The notes: generated by a model not told the origin, from the letters alone. Numbered from the stretch's first letter, positions 27,699-36,926 are shown. The stretch: 64,000 bases of DNA from Devosia crocina (GCF_900116545.1 NZ_FPCK01000003.1:1-64000), one strand, 5' to 3'. Program-made: numbers and translations.

Positions 27699-28037
27699 TC
27701 AGTCGCCTTCGCCGGGCGTTTCGGAGAAGTATTTTTCGAGCTTGCCGGTCTCGCCGTCCCGCTCCTTGGCCTCGGGCAAAGCATCGCGGCGCTCGGTCAG
27801 GTTGGGCCAGGCAGCCGAATACTTCCGGTTGAGTTCAAGCCATTCGTCAAGCCCGCTTTCGGTATCGGGACGGATCGCCTCGGCTGGGCATTCCGGCTCG
27901 CACACGCCACAGTCGATGCATTCATCGGGATGAATGACCAACATGTTCTCGCCCTCATAGAAACAATCGACCGGACAGACTTCGACGCAGTCGGTGTATT
28001 TGCAGGCGATGCAATTGTCGGTGACGATATAGGTCAT
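27699..28037 (-). CDS. fdxA: Seven-iron ferredoxin FdxA
   Basis: A 112-residue soluble electron carrier with one [3Fe-4S] and one [4Fe-4S] cluster. The N-terminal motif [18 protein letters not shown] and the second [16 protein letters not shown] supply the Cys ligands, and the C-terminal extension with [20 protein letters not shown] is typical of the Azotobacter-type 7Fe protein. ATG 28037 is the conserved start (MTYIVTDNC). It stands between the S4 protein gene and carD, a conserved order in Hyphomicrobiales. Confidence 0.95.
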   Translation of the reverse strand: MTYIVTDNCIACKYTDCVEVCPVDCFYEGENMLVIHPDECIDCGVCEPECPAEAIRPDTESGLDEWLELNRKYSAAWPNLTERRDALPEAKERDGETGKLEKYFSETPGEGD

Positions 28038-28196
28038 GAAAGAAGCGGTCCTGAACGGCGCCGGGGGCATGGGGCAGCCCGTGCGGCAGTCTCAACGGCA
28101 CGGTGCTAAACTCTTTTTCCGGCCCGTGCAAGGCGACAAGGCGGCACGGATTGGCGCGGCCATGCGTGCTTGCGCAAAGCCATTCCTCGGGCCCCT

Positions 28197-28604
28197 TCAC
28201 TCCTCGTCAGGCTTGAGTGCGTCGGTTTCGCGCCGCTCTTTCTTGGTAGGTCGCCCCGTGCCTTGAGGGCGGCCGGCAATCGCAGCTTCAAAAGGGGAGC
28301 GTTCGGTCCGCGGCGGAGCGGGCGGAGAAATGTCTTCGTAAAGGCCCTGTGCTTCGCTGGCCGGTCCGCGCCGCGTCCCCGGATCGAGAATGCGCCAGAC
28401 AAGAATCCGGCCATGGAGCGACATGGTCAGCACATCGCCCGCACCGACCTTGTGATCGGAGCGTTCGGTTCGTTCGGAATTGACGCGTATGGCGCCGGTT
28501 TCGATGAGCTTTTGCGCCAGGGTGCGCGATTTGACGGCGCGCGAGAAGAACAGGAACCGGTCGAGCCGCTCCTTGTGGGAGCCTGTCTCGCCCGGTCCTG
28601 CCAA
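28197..28604 (-). CDS. S4-domain RNA-binding protein (Hsp15-like)
   Basis: A 135-residue protein with an S4 RNA-binding fold at 12-70 (RLDRFLFFSRAVKSRTLAQKLIETGAIRVN), like Hsp15, which rescues stalled 50S subunits carrying a nascent tRNA. The C-terminal tail is basic and disordered (RPTKKERRE). It starts 3 bp after the helicase stop, so both are translated from one message. Its product probably acts on rRNA or ribosomes, in keeping with the helicase. Confidence 0.88.
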   Translation of the reverse strand: MAGPGETGSHKERLDRFLFFSRAVKSRTLAQKLIETGAIRVNSERTERSDHKVGAGDVLTMSLHGRILVWRILDPGTRRGPASEAQGLYEDISPPAPPRTERSPFEAAIAGRPQGTGRPTKKERRETDALKPDEE

Positions 28605-28607
28605 ATT

Positions 28608-31607
28608 CTACTCCGTCTTGCCGCGCAGGGCGGCAAGGGCAGCAAAGGGACTATCGGGATCGAAGGCCACCTTGCGCTCTTCGCGCGGCGGACGCTGGCG
28701 ATTTTCATCGCGCGGACGCTGGTTGGCCGGGCGTCCACGCTGCTCGTTGTTTTTCGGACGCGCATTTGGATTGGGCGCTGACCCATCCCCTTCGGGACGA
28801 CGCGGACCCTTGGGGCGCGAACGATCGGGACGCCCGCGGCCTTCCGACTTGCCTTCACCACCTTCGGCAGCGTCGGGCCGGCGATTGCCGGGACGGCGGC
28901 CATTGTGGTTGTTGTCATTGTGACGACGCCCACCGGGGAACCAGATTTCGTCGAATTCCGGCTCGGCAGGAGCTGTTGCTTCAGCGGTCTTGGCCTCGTC
29001 GACGACGCCCTCGTCGGCTGCGGGTGCCTCGGCAAGGGCCGGCTCTTCGGCCGGTGCCTGGGCGATCTGCGGCGCGTCTTCAGCAGGTGCTGCAATTTCG
29101 GTCGCATTGTCGGTCAAGACGGCCTCGAGTGCCGGCGCTTCCGCGCTGGCCTCAGCGGCAGGCGCTACAACCTTCGGGGTGCGGCGCACGCGATAGCCCA
29201 GCGAGGTTAGGATCGAGGCAAAGTCCTCGCCCGAACAGCCCAGAAGGCTCGTCATTTCGACGGTGACGCGGAACCCGTTGCCTTCGGCAGCGCCAGCGGG
29301 CGGCTCGCCCTGGAAGCGGGTCGGGTCGATCGCGATCAGCGGACGAATGATATCGGCGAGGCGCTCGAGAATGTCGACGCGAACGGCGCGCTTGCCCGCC
29401 ACCTTGAAGCCGGCGATTTCGTAAAGGCGCGGATCGACTTCCGGATCGACGAGGAACGAGGTGCGGCCCGAGAGCACGATATGGGGGATGTCGGTGACGC
29501 CTGGCTGGCGAATGCCGCCATTCTTGAGCGCAAAGAGAATCAGCGCGAGTTCACGCGGCGCGGGCTTGAGCGAGAGCGGAACATAGATGTGGTAGGCGCC
29601 GAACTTGATCCCGAGCTTGCGCATCTTGCCGCGCACGTCCTGGTCGAGACCCTTCACATCGTCAGCGACCTGGGCGCGGGGCAGAAGGCCGAGATGTTCG
29701 AAGAGCTGGAAGGCGATGCCGCGGGCCGGACCATCGACGTCGGCCGGGGCTTCGAGAGCCATAACCTGTTCGAGCGTGGTGTTGACGTGGTGGCGCAGCC
29801 AGAGCGCGAGGCGATCCTGCACGCGTTCGAGATCGGGGCCGGTCAGGGATTCGTCGGCCAGAATGATGATGCGCGGACGATAAAGGCTGTCCCCTTCGGC
29901 AAGTTCTGCCACGACATCGCCGCGCCAGCGCAGGCGTCCGTCGGTCGCGAGGACGAATTCCTCGTTCGGCGCGCCGGCGAGGCGATCGGCACGATTGCGA
30001 ATCTCGGGAGCCACGACCTGGTCCGCTGCGGAGCGAATACCCTTGGGGTCGAGGTCGCCATCGGAGCGGGCGAGGGTAAAGCGGAAGCCTTCGAGCGTGC
30101 CGAGAAGATGGCCTTCGAGCCTGACTTCGCCTTGGCTATTGATCTCGGGAGATACCATACGTTTGTCTTTCAGATGGCGGAGCAGCACGCTGGTGCGCCG
30201 GTCGACGAATCGCTGCGTAAGACGCTCATGCAGGGCATCACTCAGTCGATCCTCAATGTCTCGGGTCTTTTCGCGCCAATGTGAAGGGTCTGCAAGCCAG
30301 TTTTTGCGGTTGGCGACGAAGGTCCAGGTCCGAATCTGCCGAATTCGGTGGCTGAGCGTCTCGATATCGCCTTCGGCATTGTCGCAAAACCGCACCTGCT
30401 CGGCAATCCAATCGGCATTGACCGTTCCCTTTTGTCTCAAATCCGAGAAGATGCGCGTGACGATTTCGCCATGCGCAGCCGGAGAGATTCCCTGATAATC
30501 CGGGGTCTGGCAACATTCCCAGAGCAGTTTGACCGCTTCGTGGCCACGGGCCAGTGCACCGGCCTCGTTGCGGGACAGGAATTCAAGGGCAAGCTGGTCC
30601 GTTGCTATGGGCACCCGGGTCAAGGTCCGGTCGTCCGGAGTTTTTTCAAGGCTATCGCGCAGGCGGTCGATGGATGAAAAATCCAGCGCCGAATTGCGCC
30701 ACTGCAACACTTTTACCGGCTCGAAGTCGTGCGTTTCGAGTTGAACGATCAGTTCTTCCTCGAATGCGTCGGTTCCTCCGGTCACGCCAAACGTGCCGTC
30801 GCGCTTGTGCCGGCCGGCGCGTCCGGCGATCTGACCGATCTCGGAGGGGGTCAGGGGACGGGTCTGGTGGCCGTCAAATTTGGTGTCGTCAGCAAAGGCG
30901 ACATGGTGGATATCGAGATTGAGCCCCATGCCGATGGCGTCGGTTGCAACGAGAAAATCGACATCTCCATTCTGGTAGAGCTCGACCTGCGCATTGCGCG
31001 TGCGGGGGCTCAGGGCCCCCATGACCACAGCCGCTCCGCCCCGCTCGCGACGGATCAATTCGGCAATGGCATAGACCTGGCGCGCCGAGAAGGCGACGAT
31101 GGCGCTGCGCCCCGGCTGGCGCGAGATTTTCTTGCTGCCGGCATACATGAGCTGGGAAAAGCGCGGCCGCTCGATAATTTCGGCATGCGGCAGGAGCTTG
31201 CGGATCACATTGGCCATGGTGCCCGAGCCCAGCAAGAGGGTCTCATGAAAACCGCGTGCATGAAGGATGCGATTGGTGAAGACATGGCCGCGATCGAAAT
31301 CGGTCGCAGTCTGGATTTCATCGATCGCCACGCAATCGACGTGAATATCCATCGGCATGGCTTCGACCGTCGCCACCCAATAGCGGGGCTTGGCCGGTAC
31401 GATGCGCTCTTCCCCGGTCACTAGGGCCACCGCCTGCTCGCCGACGCGCTCGACGATCCGCCCATAAACTTCGCGCGCCAGAAGACGCAGCGGCAGGCCG
31501 ATCATCCCGGTGGGATGGGCCAGCATGCGCTCGATGGCAAAGTGGGTCTTGCCGGTATTGGTCGGCCCCAGAATAGCCTTGACCGACTGGGAAGCTGAAA
31601 AAGTCAT
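28608..31607 (-). CDS. Suv3-like DEAD/DEAH-family RNA helicase
   Basis: A 999-residue helicase of the Suv3/Mgps1 family found in alphaproteobacteria and mitochondria. It has a P-loop with GPTNTGKTH, the Walker B variant AIDEIQ, and motif VI QIAGRAGRHKRDGTFG. About 300 residues of a middle domain follow. The last roughly 180 residues are low complexity: first Ala/Glu/Pro-rich, then rich in Arg, Gly, Asn and Pro, as in RNA-binding tails. Mitochondrial Suv3 works with exonuclease in RNA turnover; the bacterial role is poorly known. I use ATG 31607; the upstream TTG-type extension lies in spacer DNA. It is the first gene of the leftward cluster. Confidence 0.9.
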   Translation of the reverse strand: MTFSASQSVKAILGPTNTGKTHFAIERMLAHPTGMIGLPLRLLAREVYGRIVERVGEQAVALVTGEERIVPAKPRYWVATVEAMPMDIHVDCVAIDEIQTATDFDRGHVFTNRILHARGFHETLLLGSGTMANVIRKLLPHAEIIERPRFSQLMYAGSKKISRQPGRSAIVAFSARQVYAIAELIRRERGGAAVVMGALSPRTRNAQVELYQNGDVDFLVATDAIGMGLNLDIHHVAFADDTKFDGHQTRPLTPSEIGQIAGRAGRHKRDGTFGVTGGTDAFEEELIVQLETHDFEPVKVLQWRNSALDFSSIDRLRDSLEKTPDDRTLTRVPIATDQLALEFLSRNEAGALARGHEAVKLLWECCQTPDYQGISPAAHGEIVTRIFSDLRQKGTVNADWIAEQVRFCDNAEGDIETLSHRIRQIRTWTFVANRKNWLADPSHWREKTRDIEDRLSDALHERLTQRFVDRRTSVLLRHLKDKRMVSPEINSQGEVRLEGHLLGTLEGFRFTLARSDGDLDPKGIRSAADQVVAPEIRNRADRLAGAPNEEFVLATDGRLRWRGDVVAELAEGDSLYRPRIIILADESLTGPDLERVQDRLALWLRHHVNTTLEQVMALEAPADVDGPARGIAFQLFEHLGLLPRAQVADDVKGLDQDVRGKMRKLGIKFGAYHIYVPLSLKPAPRELALILFALKNGGIRQPGVTDIPHIVLSGRTSFLVDPEVDPRLYEIAGFKVAGKRAVRVDILERLADIIRPLIAIDPTRFQGEPPAGAAEGNGFRVTVEMTSLLGCSGEDFASILTSLGYRVRRTPKVVAPAAEASAEAPALEAVLTDNATEIAAPAEDAPQIAQAPAEEPALAEAPAADEGVVDEAKTAEATAPAEPEFDEIWFPGGRRHNDNNHNGRRPGNRRPDAAEGGEGKSEGRGRPDRSRPKGPRRPEGDGSAPNPNARPKNNEQRGRPANQRPRDENRQRPPREERKVAFDPDSPFAALAALRGKTE

Positions 31608-31721
31608 CGCCGCTCTATGTAGGGTGCCCGAGGGCGCATGGCGAGGGGCTCGATGCATTGTGTCATGAATGCACGCTTTTTCCCATTCGGCGTCCGCGCC
31701 TTAATCTCTGGAACAGATCTG

Positions 31722-31803
31722 GAACGAACAGGGACAGAATCGGTTTCGAAGCATGGATCAGGTTTTGTTCTCACCCATATATGGTGTGAGCTTGGGCGCT
31801 TCG
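31722..31803. repeat. Near-duplicate segment 1 (similar to 32236-32330)
   Basis: GAACGAACAGGGACAGAATC here matches GAACGAACAGGGTCAGAATC in the second copy with one mismatch. Then both have TTTGTTC, CACC and TGGTG at similar spacing. The two segments lie about 515 bp apart in the same direction. They look like a decayed direct duplication. Confidence 0.55.
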
Positions 31804-32038
31804 GCACTATGGGCAACGCAATCGACCTGATCGAGAGGCGTGATAGCCCCCTTGCGCTTCAACATTATTGAAAAGTGGTAAAATTCGTGCCGGTCGGCGG
31901 GTTTGCTAACGCGGAGCGAAAACAGGTGTCGAGATATTTTCTGTGCGCTTAATGGTTTGCTCCATGTGCTGCGCGATGCTCCATTCGCAAAATTAGTGGT
32001 TTTTCGTTTGACGTGTCGTTTCGGGACAGTGGGGAGAA

Positions 32039-32163
32039 GCCCCTCACCCTAACCCTCTCCCCATAGGGGCGAGGGGACTGGATCCAGTTGCACGCAGGGT
32101 CCGTTGATAGCCACAGTACTTGTCCCCTCGCCCCTTTGGGGAGAGGGCTAGGGTGAGGGGCCC
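32039..32163. repeat. Intergenic hairpin repeat, copy B
   Basis: The ends GCCCCTCACCCTAACCCTC and GAGGGCTAGGGTGAGGGGC are nearly perfect reverse complements. Inside lie CTCTCCCCATAGGGGCGAGGGG and the mirrored CCCCTCGCCCCTTTGGGGAG, so the whole 125 bp can fold as one long stem. This is the cleanest member of the family. Confidence 0.8.
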
Positions 32164-32235
32164 TTGTGCTCGTGTCTCACCCCGGCACATGTTTCCCTCT
32201 CTCCGCCACCTCCATTAACGCCTGGATCACAGGGA

Positions 32236-32330
32236 GAACGAACAGGGTCAGAATCGGCAGCAACCGCAGTTTTCGCTCTTTGTTCCGCACCACATTTGGT
32301 GGGTCAGTGCGGGTGGAACCGTCAATGGGC
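32236..32330. repeat. Near-duplicate segment 2 (similar to 31722-31803)
   Basis: The second copy of the near-duplicate of about 95 bp, on the far side of repeat B. The first 22 bp match with a single mismatch, then similarity falls to roughly 60% with small gaps by eye. Confidence 0.55.
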
Positions 32331-32435
32331 ATATCAGATGATCAAAAATTGCTCGTCACGGGTTTACCTCTATTACCAAAGACTTAATGCGCTCACGAAA
32401 CCGCCCATTCCTGCCCAATGGTGAACGCAAATAAA

Positions 32436-32455
32436 AAGGGCGCCGAAGCGCCCTT
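32436..32455 (-). terminator. Terminator of the DUF3108 gene
   Basis: An 8-bp stem AAGGGCGC/GCGCCCTT; on the minus strand the loop reads TTCG, an extra-stable tetraloop, and TTTTTAT follows. It lies about 85 bp after the DUF3108 stop. Confidence 0.75.
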
Positions 32456-32539
32456 AATCTTTATTGGCCCGAACTTTGGGACCGAAAACCTCTAAAATAA
32501 ACGAAAAACCCTTTGACGGTTTCAGCCTGGCACAATGCG

Positions 32540-33313
32540 TCAGAACTCAGCTTTGACCAGCACCATCGAAAGATCGCCCATCGAAGTGCCGAGCAGAACG
32601 CGATAGGGAATGAAATAGCCGCTTTGCCCCAATGGCGCGTACCAAACGAGAATACGACTCTGATTGGCGAGATAATTGGTCATCTCGTTGCTCTGGTAGT
32701 GGCCTGATACCGGCTGATAGTTGAGCGAGCAGAGAACCACAGGCCCCTGATAACCCGTGCGTGGCGAAGTTGCTTGATCGGCGCTCACATAGCTCATGTC
32801 GAGATTGAAGCGTTCGACACCGGTGAAGATGCGCATGCGCCGCTCGCAGAGCCCCTTGTCGAGAGCATTACCCTTGAGCATGAAGGAGGAAACGAAATCG
32901 GTGACCCCGGTCAGGTGCCCCCGCTCGACCGGCACGCGGTCATATTCGGTTACGGGTGGCTCGACCTTGAAGGACGAGACGTTCTGGCCCGCATAGCCGA
33001 CATCGACCGAGAAAGTTTCCCCGCCTGCCCGCGTCTCGATCCCAAAACTGTCTGAACGCAGGCTCGCTCCCGAGGAATTGCCCCTTGCAGTCACGCGCGC
33101 CGTGCCGCTTGCCACGACCGCGCCGAGCCCGGCAACATTGGCGGAAATGTCGATCTCATATTGACGGCCATCGTCATCGAGATCGACCTTGACTGCGGCG
33201 ACATTGATGCCGCCAAGGGTAATAACATAGTTCGCCGTGGCATCGACGGGGGCGGCCTGAACCGGGGCAAGGCCGAGAAGGAGGCCGAGGGCGACAAGGC
33301 TGGTGCGGATCAA
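32540..33313 (-). CDS. DUF3108 domain protein, periplasmic
   Basis: A 257-residue protein with a signal peptide (cut near VQA|APVD). The remainder has the DUF3108 layout: YVITLGGINVAAVKVDLD at the start, a lipocalin-like series of beta strands, and a C-terminal half with YQPVSGHYQSNEM. DUF3108 proteins are often envelope-associated, but no function is proven. It lies divergent from rpmB, the usual arrangement in Hyphomicrobiales. Confidence 0.88.
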   Translation of the reverse strand: MIRTSLVALGLLLGLAPVQAAPVDATANYVITLGGINVAAVKVDLDDDGRQYEIDISANVAGLGAVVASGTARVTARGNSSGASLRSDSFGIETRAGGETFSVDVGYAGQNVSSFKVEPPVTEYDRVPVERGHLTGVTDFVSSFMLKGNALDKGLCERRMRIFTGVERFNLDMSYVSADQATSPRTGYQGPVVLCSLNYQPVSGHYQSNEMTNYLANQSRILVWYAPLGQSGYFIPYRVLLGTSMGDLSMVLVKAEF

Positions 33314-33544
33314 GATAGTCGTCTCGTTTCGTGAAAGCGGGCTTTAGGCGCGCGACTGCGAATCACCGGTAAAAGCTCAAGGTGCAGTCCACATGTGATG
33401 CTGGCAAGGCAATCGCGCCTGTTTGAGCTGGCTCGGCTTGACTGGAGAGGCCCTTTTCTATAGGACCGCGCCAGATTTCATCACAATCGAGGCCCGTAGC
33501 GGTTTTCCGCCACGCAGGACCTTTACACAAATAGGATCTCAAAA

Positions 33545-33829
33545 ATGGCACGTCGCTGCGAACTCACCGGCAAGGGCGTTTTGATGGGCAACACCGTTTC
33601 GCACGCCCTCAACCGTCACCGCCGCCGCTTCCTTCCCAATCTGATCAACGTGACGTTGATTTCGGAAGCGCTGCAGCGCCCGGTCAAGCTGCGCATTTCT
33701 GCTGCAGCCCTGCGCTCGGTCGAGCACCGCGGTGGCCTTGATGCCTTCCTCGTCAAGCAGGATGACGCCGACCTGTCCCCGCTGGCCCTCGGCATCAAGA
33801 AGGAAGTGCGCGCCGCCCTCGCCGGCTAA
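33545..33829 (+). CDS. rpmB: 50S ribosomal protein L28
   Basis: A 94-residue ribosomal protein. The family start [20 protein letters not shown] is complete, followed by the basic [20 protein letters not shown]. The alphaproteobacterial form is longer than the 78-residue E. coli L28 by a C-terminal tail. AGGAT lies 8-9 nt before the ATG. Upstream, TTGACT (33438) and TATAGG (33459) are 15 bp apart, a weak promoter candidate. A strong terminator follows. Confidence 0.97.
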   Translation: MARRCELTGKGVLMGNTVSHALNRHRRRFLPNLINVTLISEALQRPVKLRISAAALRSVEHRGGLDAFLVKQDDADLSPLALGIKKEVRAALAG

Positions 33830-33850
33830 GCGCCATTCGCGGAATTTCGA

Positions 33851-33883
33851 GGCCGTGCAGCCCCAGGGTTGCACGGCCTTTTT
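33851..33883 (+). terminator. Terminator of rpmB
   Basis: A 9-bp stem GGCCGTGCA/TGCACGGCC with a 10-nt loop is followed by TTTTT, 21 bp after the rpmB stop. Confidence 0.85.
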
Positions 33884-33909
33884 GTTGGGCGGTTGCTCAG
33901 CTATCCTCG

Positions 33910-34034
33910 ACACCCTCTCCCCTGAAGGGAGAGGTCGGGGCGATAGCATGGGGTGAGGGGTTCAGCGCTGCGGCTCGAGCCGGAAAAATCACCCTCCCAC
34001 CCTAATCCTCTCTCCTCATGGAAGAGGGGACTGT
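33910..34034. repeat. Intergenic hairpin repeat, copy C
   Basis: CACCCTCTCCCCTGAAGGGAGAGG is followed by GGGGTGAGGGG and then a partial mirrored copy, CACCCTCCCACCCTAATCCTC ... GAAGAGGGGA. It is less regular than copy B and may be two half elements. It fills most of the spacer between the rpmB terminator and the transporter gene. Confidence 0.6.
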
Positions 34035-34148
34035 CTCGCTTGACGCCAAACCTTTGCCCGACTAGGGCATGACCAGCTCGCCCTTTTGCGAGGTCACAAT
34101 CGCCGCCTCGGTCTATTGCCGAACAGCGGATAACAGAGGTGCATTCCC

Positions 34149-34841
34149 TTGCTAACTCGCTTTATTGCGGCCGTGGCCGCCATGGTCGTTGTCGTTGCAG
34201 CGTCCAATATCCTGGTGCTCTACCCCTTCGCGGTCGAACTCGGTTTGGTCAACCTGGCCGATCTCCTGACCTGGGGCGCCTTCACCTTCCCCTTCGCCTT
34301 TCTGATCACCGATCTGACCAATCGCTATGACGGTCCGCGCAATGCGCGCCTCGTCGTGCTGGTGGGCTTTTTGGTCGGCCTCTGCGTTTCCTTTTATCTT
34401 AGCTTCAATCCGCTACCTTGGGCTGAAAACAGTGCCTCGGCGACCACCCAGCGCATCGCGCTGGCCTCGGCTTCCGCCTTCGTTGTCGGTCAGTTGCTCG
34501 ATATCAGCGTGTTTGCGAGGCTGCGCGCGGTGCGCGCATGGTTCGTGCCGCCGCTGGTGGGCTCGTTTCTGGGCTCGATGCTCGATACCGCGATCTTCTT
34601 CACGGTTGCCTTCGCCCCAATGCTTGCCGGCATCGATGCGCTCTTTGGGCTCGAAGACGGCTCTCTGGGCTTCCCGGCGCCTTTCCTTGGCATTGGCCCC
34701 GAAGTCCCGCTCTGGATCTCGCTGGCGGCTGGCGATTTCTCGGTCAAGTTCCTGGCAGCTCTCGTGCTGCTGGCGCCCTATAGGGCATTGATGGGCAAGT
34801 GGCGCCCGCTGCCACCGCTCGGCCGCACCACACTCGCCTAG
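34149..34841 (+). CDS. Queuosine precursor transporter (VUT family, YhhQ-like)
   Basis: A 230-residue inner-membrane protein with about six helices. YhhQ-type VUT proteins import queuine precursors (preQ0/preQ1) for tRNA queuosine. The family motif TFPFAFLITDLTNRYDGP is present, as is a DTAIFFTVAF motif in a later helix. The start is TTG 34149, with GAGGTG about 9 nt before it; the first ATG downstream would cut into helix 1. The spacer holds no riboswitch I can recognise. The stop overlaps that of the next gene by 3-4 bp. Confidence 0.85.
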   Translation: MLTRFIAAVAAMVVVVAASNILVLYPFAVELGLVNLADLLTWGAFTFPFAFLITDLTNRYDGPRNARLVVLVGFLVGLCVSFYLSFNPLPWAENSASATTQRIALASASAFVVGQLLDISVFARLRAVRAWFVPPLVGSFLGSMLDTAIFFTVAFAPMLAGIDALFGLEDGSLGFPAPFLGIGPEVPLWISLAAGDFSVKFLAALVLLAPYRALMGKWRPLPPLGRTTLA

Positions 34842-35593
34842 CAGGACACCCGGATTTCGGCATAGCCGGTGGTGGCTTCGTCGCCACCGGAGGTCACCCC
34901 GATCATGCAGGCCGTGCCGACCAATGGAACGGCGCTACCTGATGGCACGGTCGTGCCATCGGTCAGGCTGATATAGCCATTGCTGACATTCATCACCCGC
35001 ACGGTGGCATCCGTTCCGCACACGGGATACGCATCGCCCGAGGTCACAAGAATTCGCATGCCCGAGGGCAGGCAATCGCCATCGCTCTGGGCAGAAACGG
35101 CGGGGCCGGAAATCGGCGGCAAGCTCGCTGGCTGTCCGGCACCCGTGGCTGCGCCCCGCCAGTTTTCCTCAAGGATCGAAAGCCGGTTTTCGAGCGTCTC
35201 GATGGCTGCCTGACTTGCGCCGGCACTTTCGGCCACGGCAGAAGGCGAACTGCCTCCATCGCGTTGGACATATAGGTCAAGGCTGAGCCGCAACTGCGCA
35301 ACGTCTGTCGAGAGTCGCACTATCTCGCGCCGCATATCGGAATAGACCCAGCCTGTCGCGGCAAGGGCCGCGACGCCGACGAGCGCGGCAACGGCAGCGA
35401 TGGCGACGGGCGGTCGCATGGGACGGCGCCGGCGCCGGAGCGTTGGCGACGGCTGCGCATGCGCTGCCTCGCGCGAAACGCGCATATCCGGCGTTACCGC
35501 AATCGGCTCGGCCATCGAGGCAGGCTGCTCGCCCGGTTTGTCGTCCACCACTCGCTCCTTGGCCGTTTGGACCCGATTTTCGGCAGGTCCCAT
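34838..35593 (-). CDS. Single-pass membrane protein of unknown function
   Basis: A 251-residue protein I do not recognise. It has a cytoplasmic tail ending in a run of Arg (LRRRRRPMRPP), one membrane helix (AAVAALVGVAALAATGWVY, about 65-85), a short coiled-coil-like region (IETLENRLSILEENW), and a periplasmic C-terminal domain of about 100 residues with four Cys, which could form two disulfides. The last residue is Cys. The start could be ATG 35593 (used) or the adjacent TTG at 35596; no good ribosome binding site is seen. It is downstream of the transpeptidase gene by 28 bp. Confidence 0.6.
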   Translation of the reverse strand: MGPAENRVQTAKERVVDDKPGEQPASMAEPIAVTPDMRVSREAAHAQPSPTLRRRRRPMRPPVAIAAVAALVGVAALAATGWVYSDMRREIVRLSTDVAQLRLSLDLYVQRDGGSSPSAVAESAGASQAAIETLENRLSILEENWRGAATGAGQPASLPPISGPAVSAQSDGDCLPSGMRILVTSGDAYPVCGTDATVRVMNVSNGYISLTDGTTVPSGSAVPLVGTACMIGVTSGGDEATTGYAEIRVSC

Positions 35594-35621
35594 CAAACTG
35601 GGGCCGAACTAAGGACCAGCT

Positions 35622-36626
35622 TTATTGCACCGGCGTTGCAGCGGCGGGTTGCGGTGCCGGTTGTCCGCCGAACATGTTGCCGATCCCCGAGAAAAACCCG
35701 TTGACAGCTTCGCCTCGCGCCCTGATGGCAGCCTGCTCGGACGCCTGGCGGTCAGCGAGCGCCATCACATTGGACAGGGCCTGACTATCGGCAGCCTTAC
35801 GTGCATCGAGCGCCGCATTCTGGATCACGGGCGGACAGGCACCCATCTCATCGAGCGGGCCGGACGCCATGGGATTGAAGACATAGCGCTGTTCACACAC
35901 GTCCCAGGCGGGCGGCGCCTTGTTGATGTCAAAGAGGTCATAGCCCTCCTTGATGTTCTGCCAGAAGCTTAGATGCGGGCTCGACGCATGGGCGGCCAGG
36001 CTTGCCGAGGTCATCCGGAAGGGAAAAATCTGCACCTGGAAATTGGGATTGCCGCCCTTAAAGCTTTCCCGCGCCAGCGCATAGATCTCGGCCATGCCGG
36101 CATCGGTCATGGCATAGCATCCGACCGACTTGCAGTCGCCATGCACCATCAGGTGCGAGCCGGTACGCCCATGGGCGCGGTCGAACTTGTTGGGAAAGCC
36201 TGTATTGAAGGCAAGGAAGTAGTTCGACTTGGGATTCATCAGCCCCGGCGTAACCGTGTAGAAACCTTCGGGGCTTTGATAATCCCCTTCCTTCATCTTG
36301 GGGCCGAGTTCGCCCGAATAGGCGCAGATCGCATATGTCTTGAATAGCTTGTACTGACCCGAACTCGTCCGCTTCCAGACCTCGAGAATTTCCTCGGTCT
36401 TGAAGATGCGAATGACCATGGCCTCGCCTGGCGAGGAGCCCATGTCATGGAGCGCCTTCACCAGGGCAGGAGCAAGGGGAATGTTATGGCGATTGTCGCC
36501 ACCCTTGACGAAGCCGGCACAGGCGGCAAGGCCGAAACCGACCCACACGATGATGAAAAAAGCCGCAAGGCGATGAAAGAAGCTGGCGATCACGACAAGG
36601 CCCGAACATTCCGCCCCGCGGGGCAC
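35622..36626 (-). CDS. L,D-transpeptidase-like lipoprotein (YafK/YkuD type)
   Basis: A 334-residue protein that begins with a lipobox-type signal (GFGLAAC|AG), so it should be a lipid-anchored envelope protein. The catalytic domain carries HGDCKSVGCYAMTD, with the conserved His and Ser-x-Gly-Cys of L,D-transpeptidases. Such enzymes make 3-3 cross-links or attach lipoproteins to peptidoglycan; the YafK-like group may also cleave. A C-terminal region of about 120 residues, helical and Ala/Gln-rich, has no assigned role. GTG 36626 is tentative: GTG codons further in, near VVIASFF, could also be the start. Confidence 0.8.
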   Translation of the reverse strand: MPRGAECSGLVVIASFFHRLAAFFIIVWVGFGLAACAGFVKGGDNRHNIPLAPALVKALHDMGSSPGEAMVIRIFKTEEILEVWKRTSSGQYKLFKTYAICAYSGELGPKMKEGDYQSPEGFYTVTPGLMNPKSNYFLAFNTGFPNKFDRAHGRTGSHLMVHGDCKSVGCYAMTDAGMAEIYALARESFKGGNPNFQVQIFPFRMTSASLAAHASSPHLSFWQNIKEGYDLFDINKAPPAWDVCEQRYVFNPMASGPLDEMGACPPVIQNAALDARKAADSQALSNVMALADRQASEQAAIRARGEAVNGFFSGIGNMFGGQPAPQPAAATPVQ

Positions 36627-36926
36627 ATTGGTTAGCGCAGCTTGAAACGGCTGGGTGAACGAAGCCTTATCATGCCGCCCGTCGCATCGAAAAGCTGACG
36701 GTTTTCACGCAATGGTGTGCACGGCGAGCCATGTTGGAAGACACCGCACTCCTGCCCTGCCGCGCTACTTCCGCAAAAACCCTGGGGTCACGCCGGCGGG
36801 AAGTCTGAAGGGCGGAAGACCGAACGCGAAACTCCGCCTCATCCTTGATGGCGGAGTGAAAGGCCCCATGATCCCGCACAAGCTTCAGAAAGCAGCAGTG
36901 ATGCCCGGCATGTTTCCCGGAAAAGA
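36627..36926. other. Spacer between accA and the transpeptidase gene
   Basis: This 300-bp stretch has no credible gene. A rightward frame at 36655-36930 has no ribosome binding site or family resemblance and ends inside accA. No hairpin with a T-run is seen after accA. Confidence 0.4.

Larger units (their letters stand above)
31608..32539. other. Longest gene-free region of the window
   Basis: This 930-bp stretch between the helicase and DUF3108 genes contains no credible CDS. It holds two similar segments of about 95 bp, hairpin repeat copy B, a terminator, and AT-rich DNA around 31860-32010 (a local dip below the GC of the neighbours). Short frames (31638-31871, 32164-32424) have no family resemblance. 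It should include the helicase promoter, but I find no clear one. Confidence 0.5.

Noticed and set aside
31638-31871. Small frames in the gene-free region (also 32164-32424)
   Set aside because: They lie on the two near-duplicate segments and change frame relative to each other; they are better explained as noncoding repeat.
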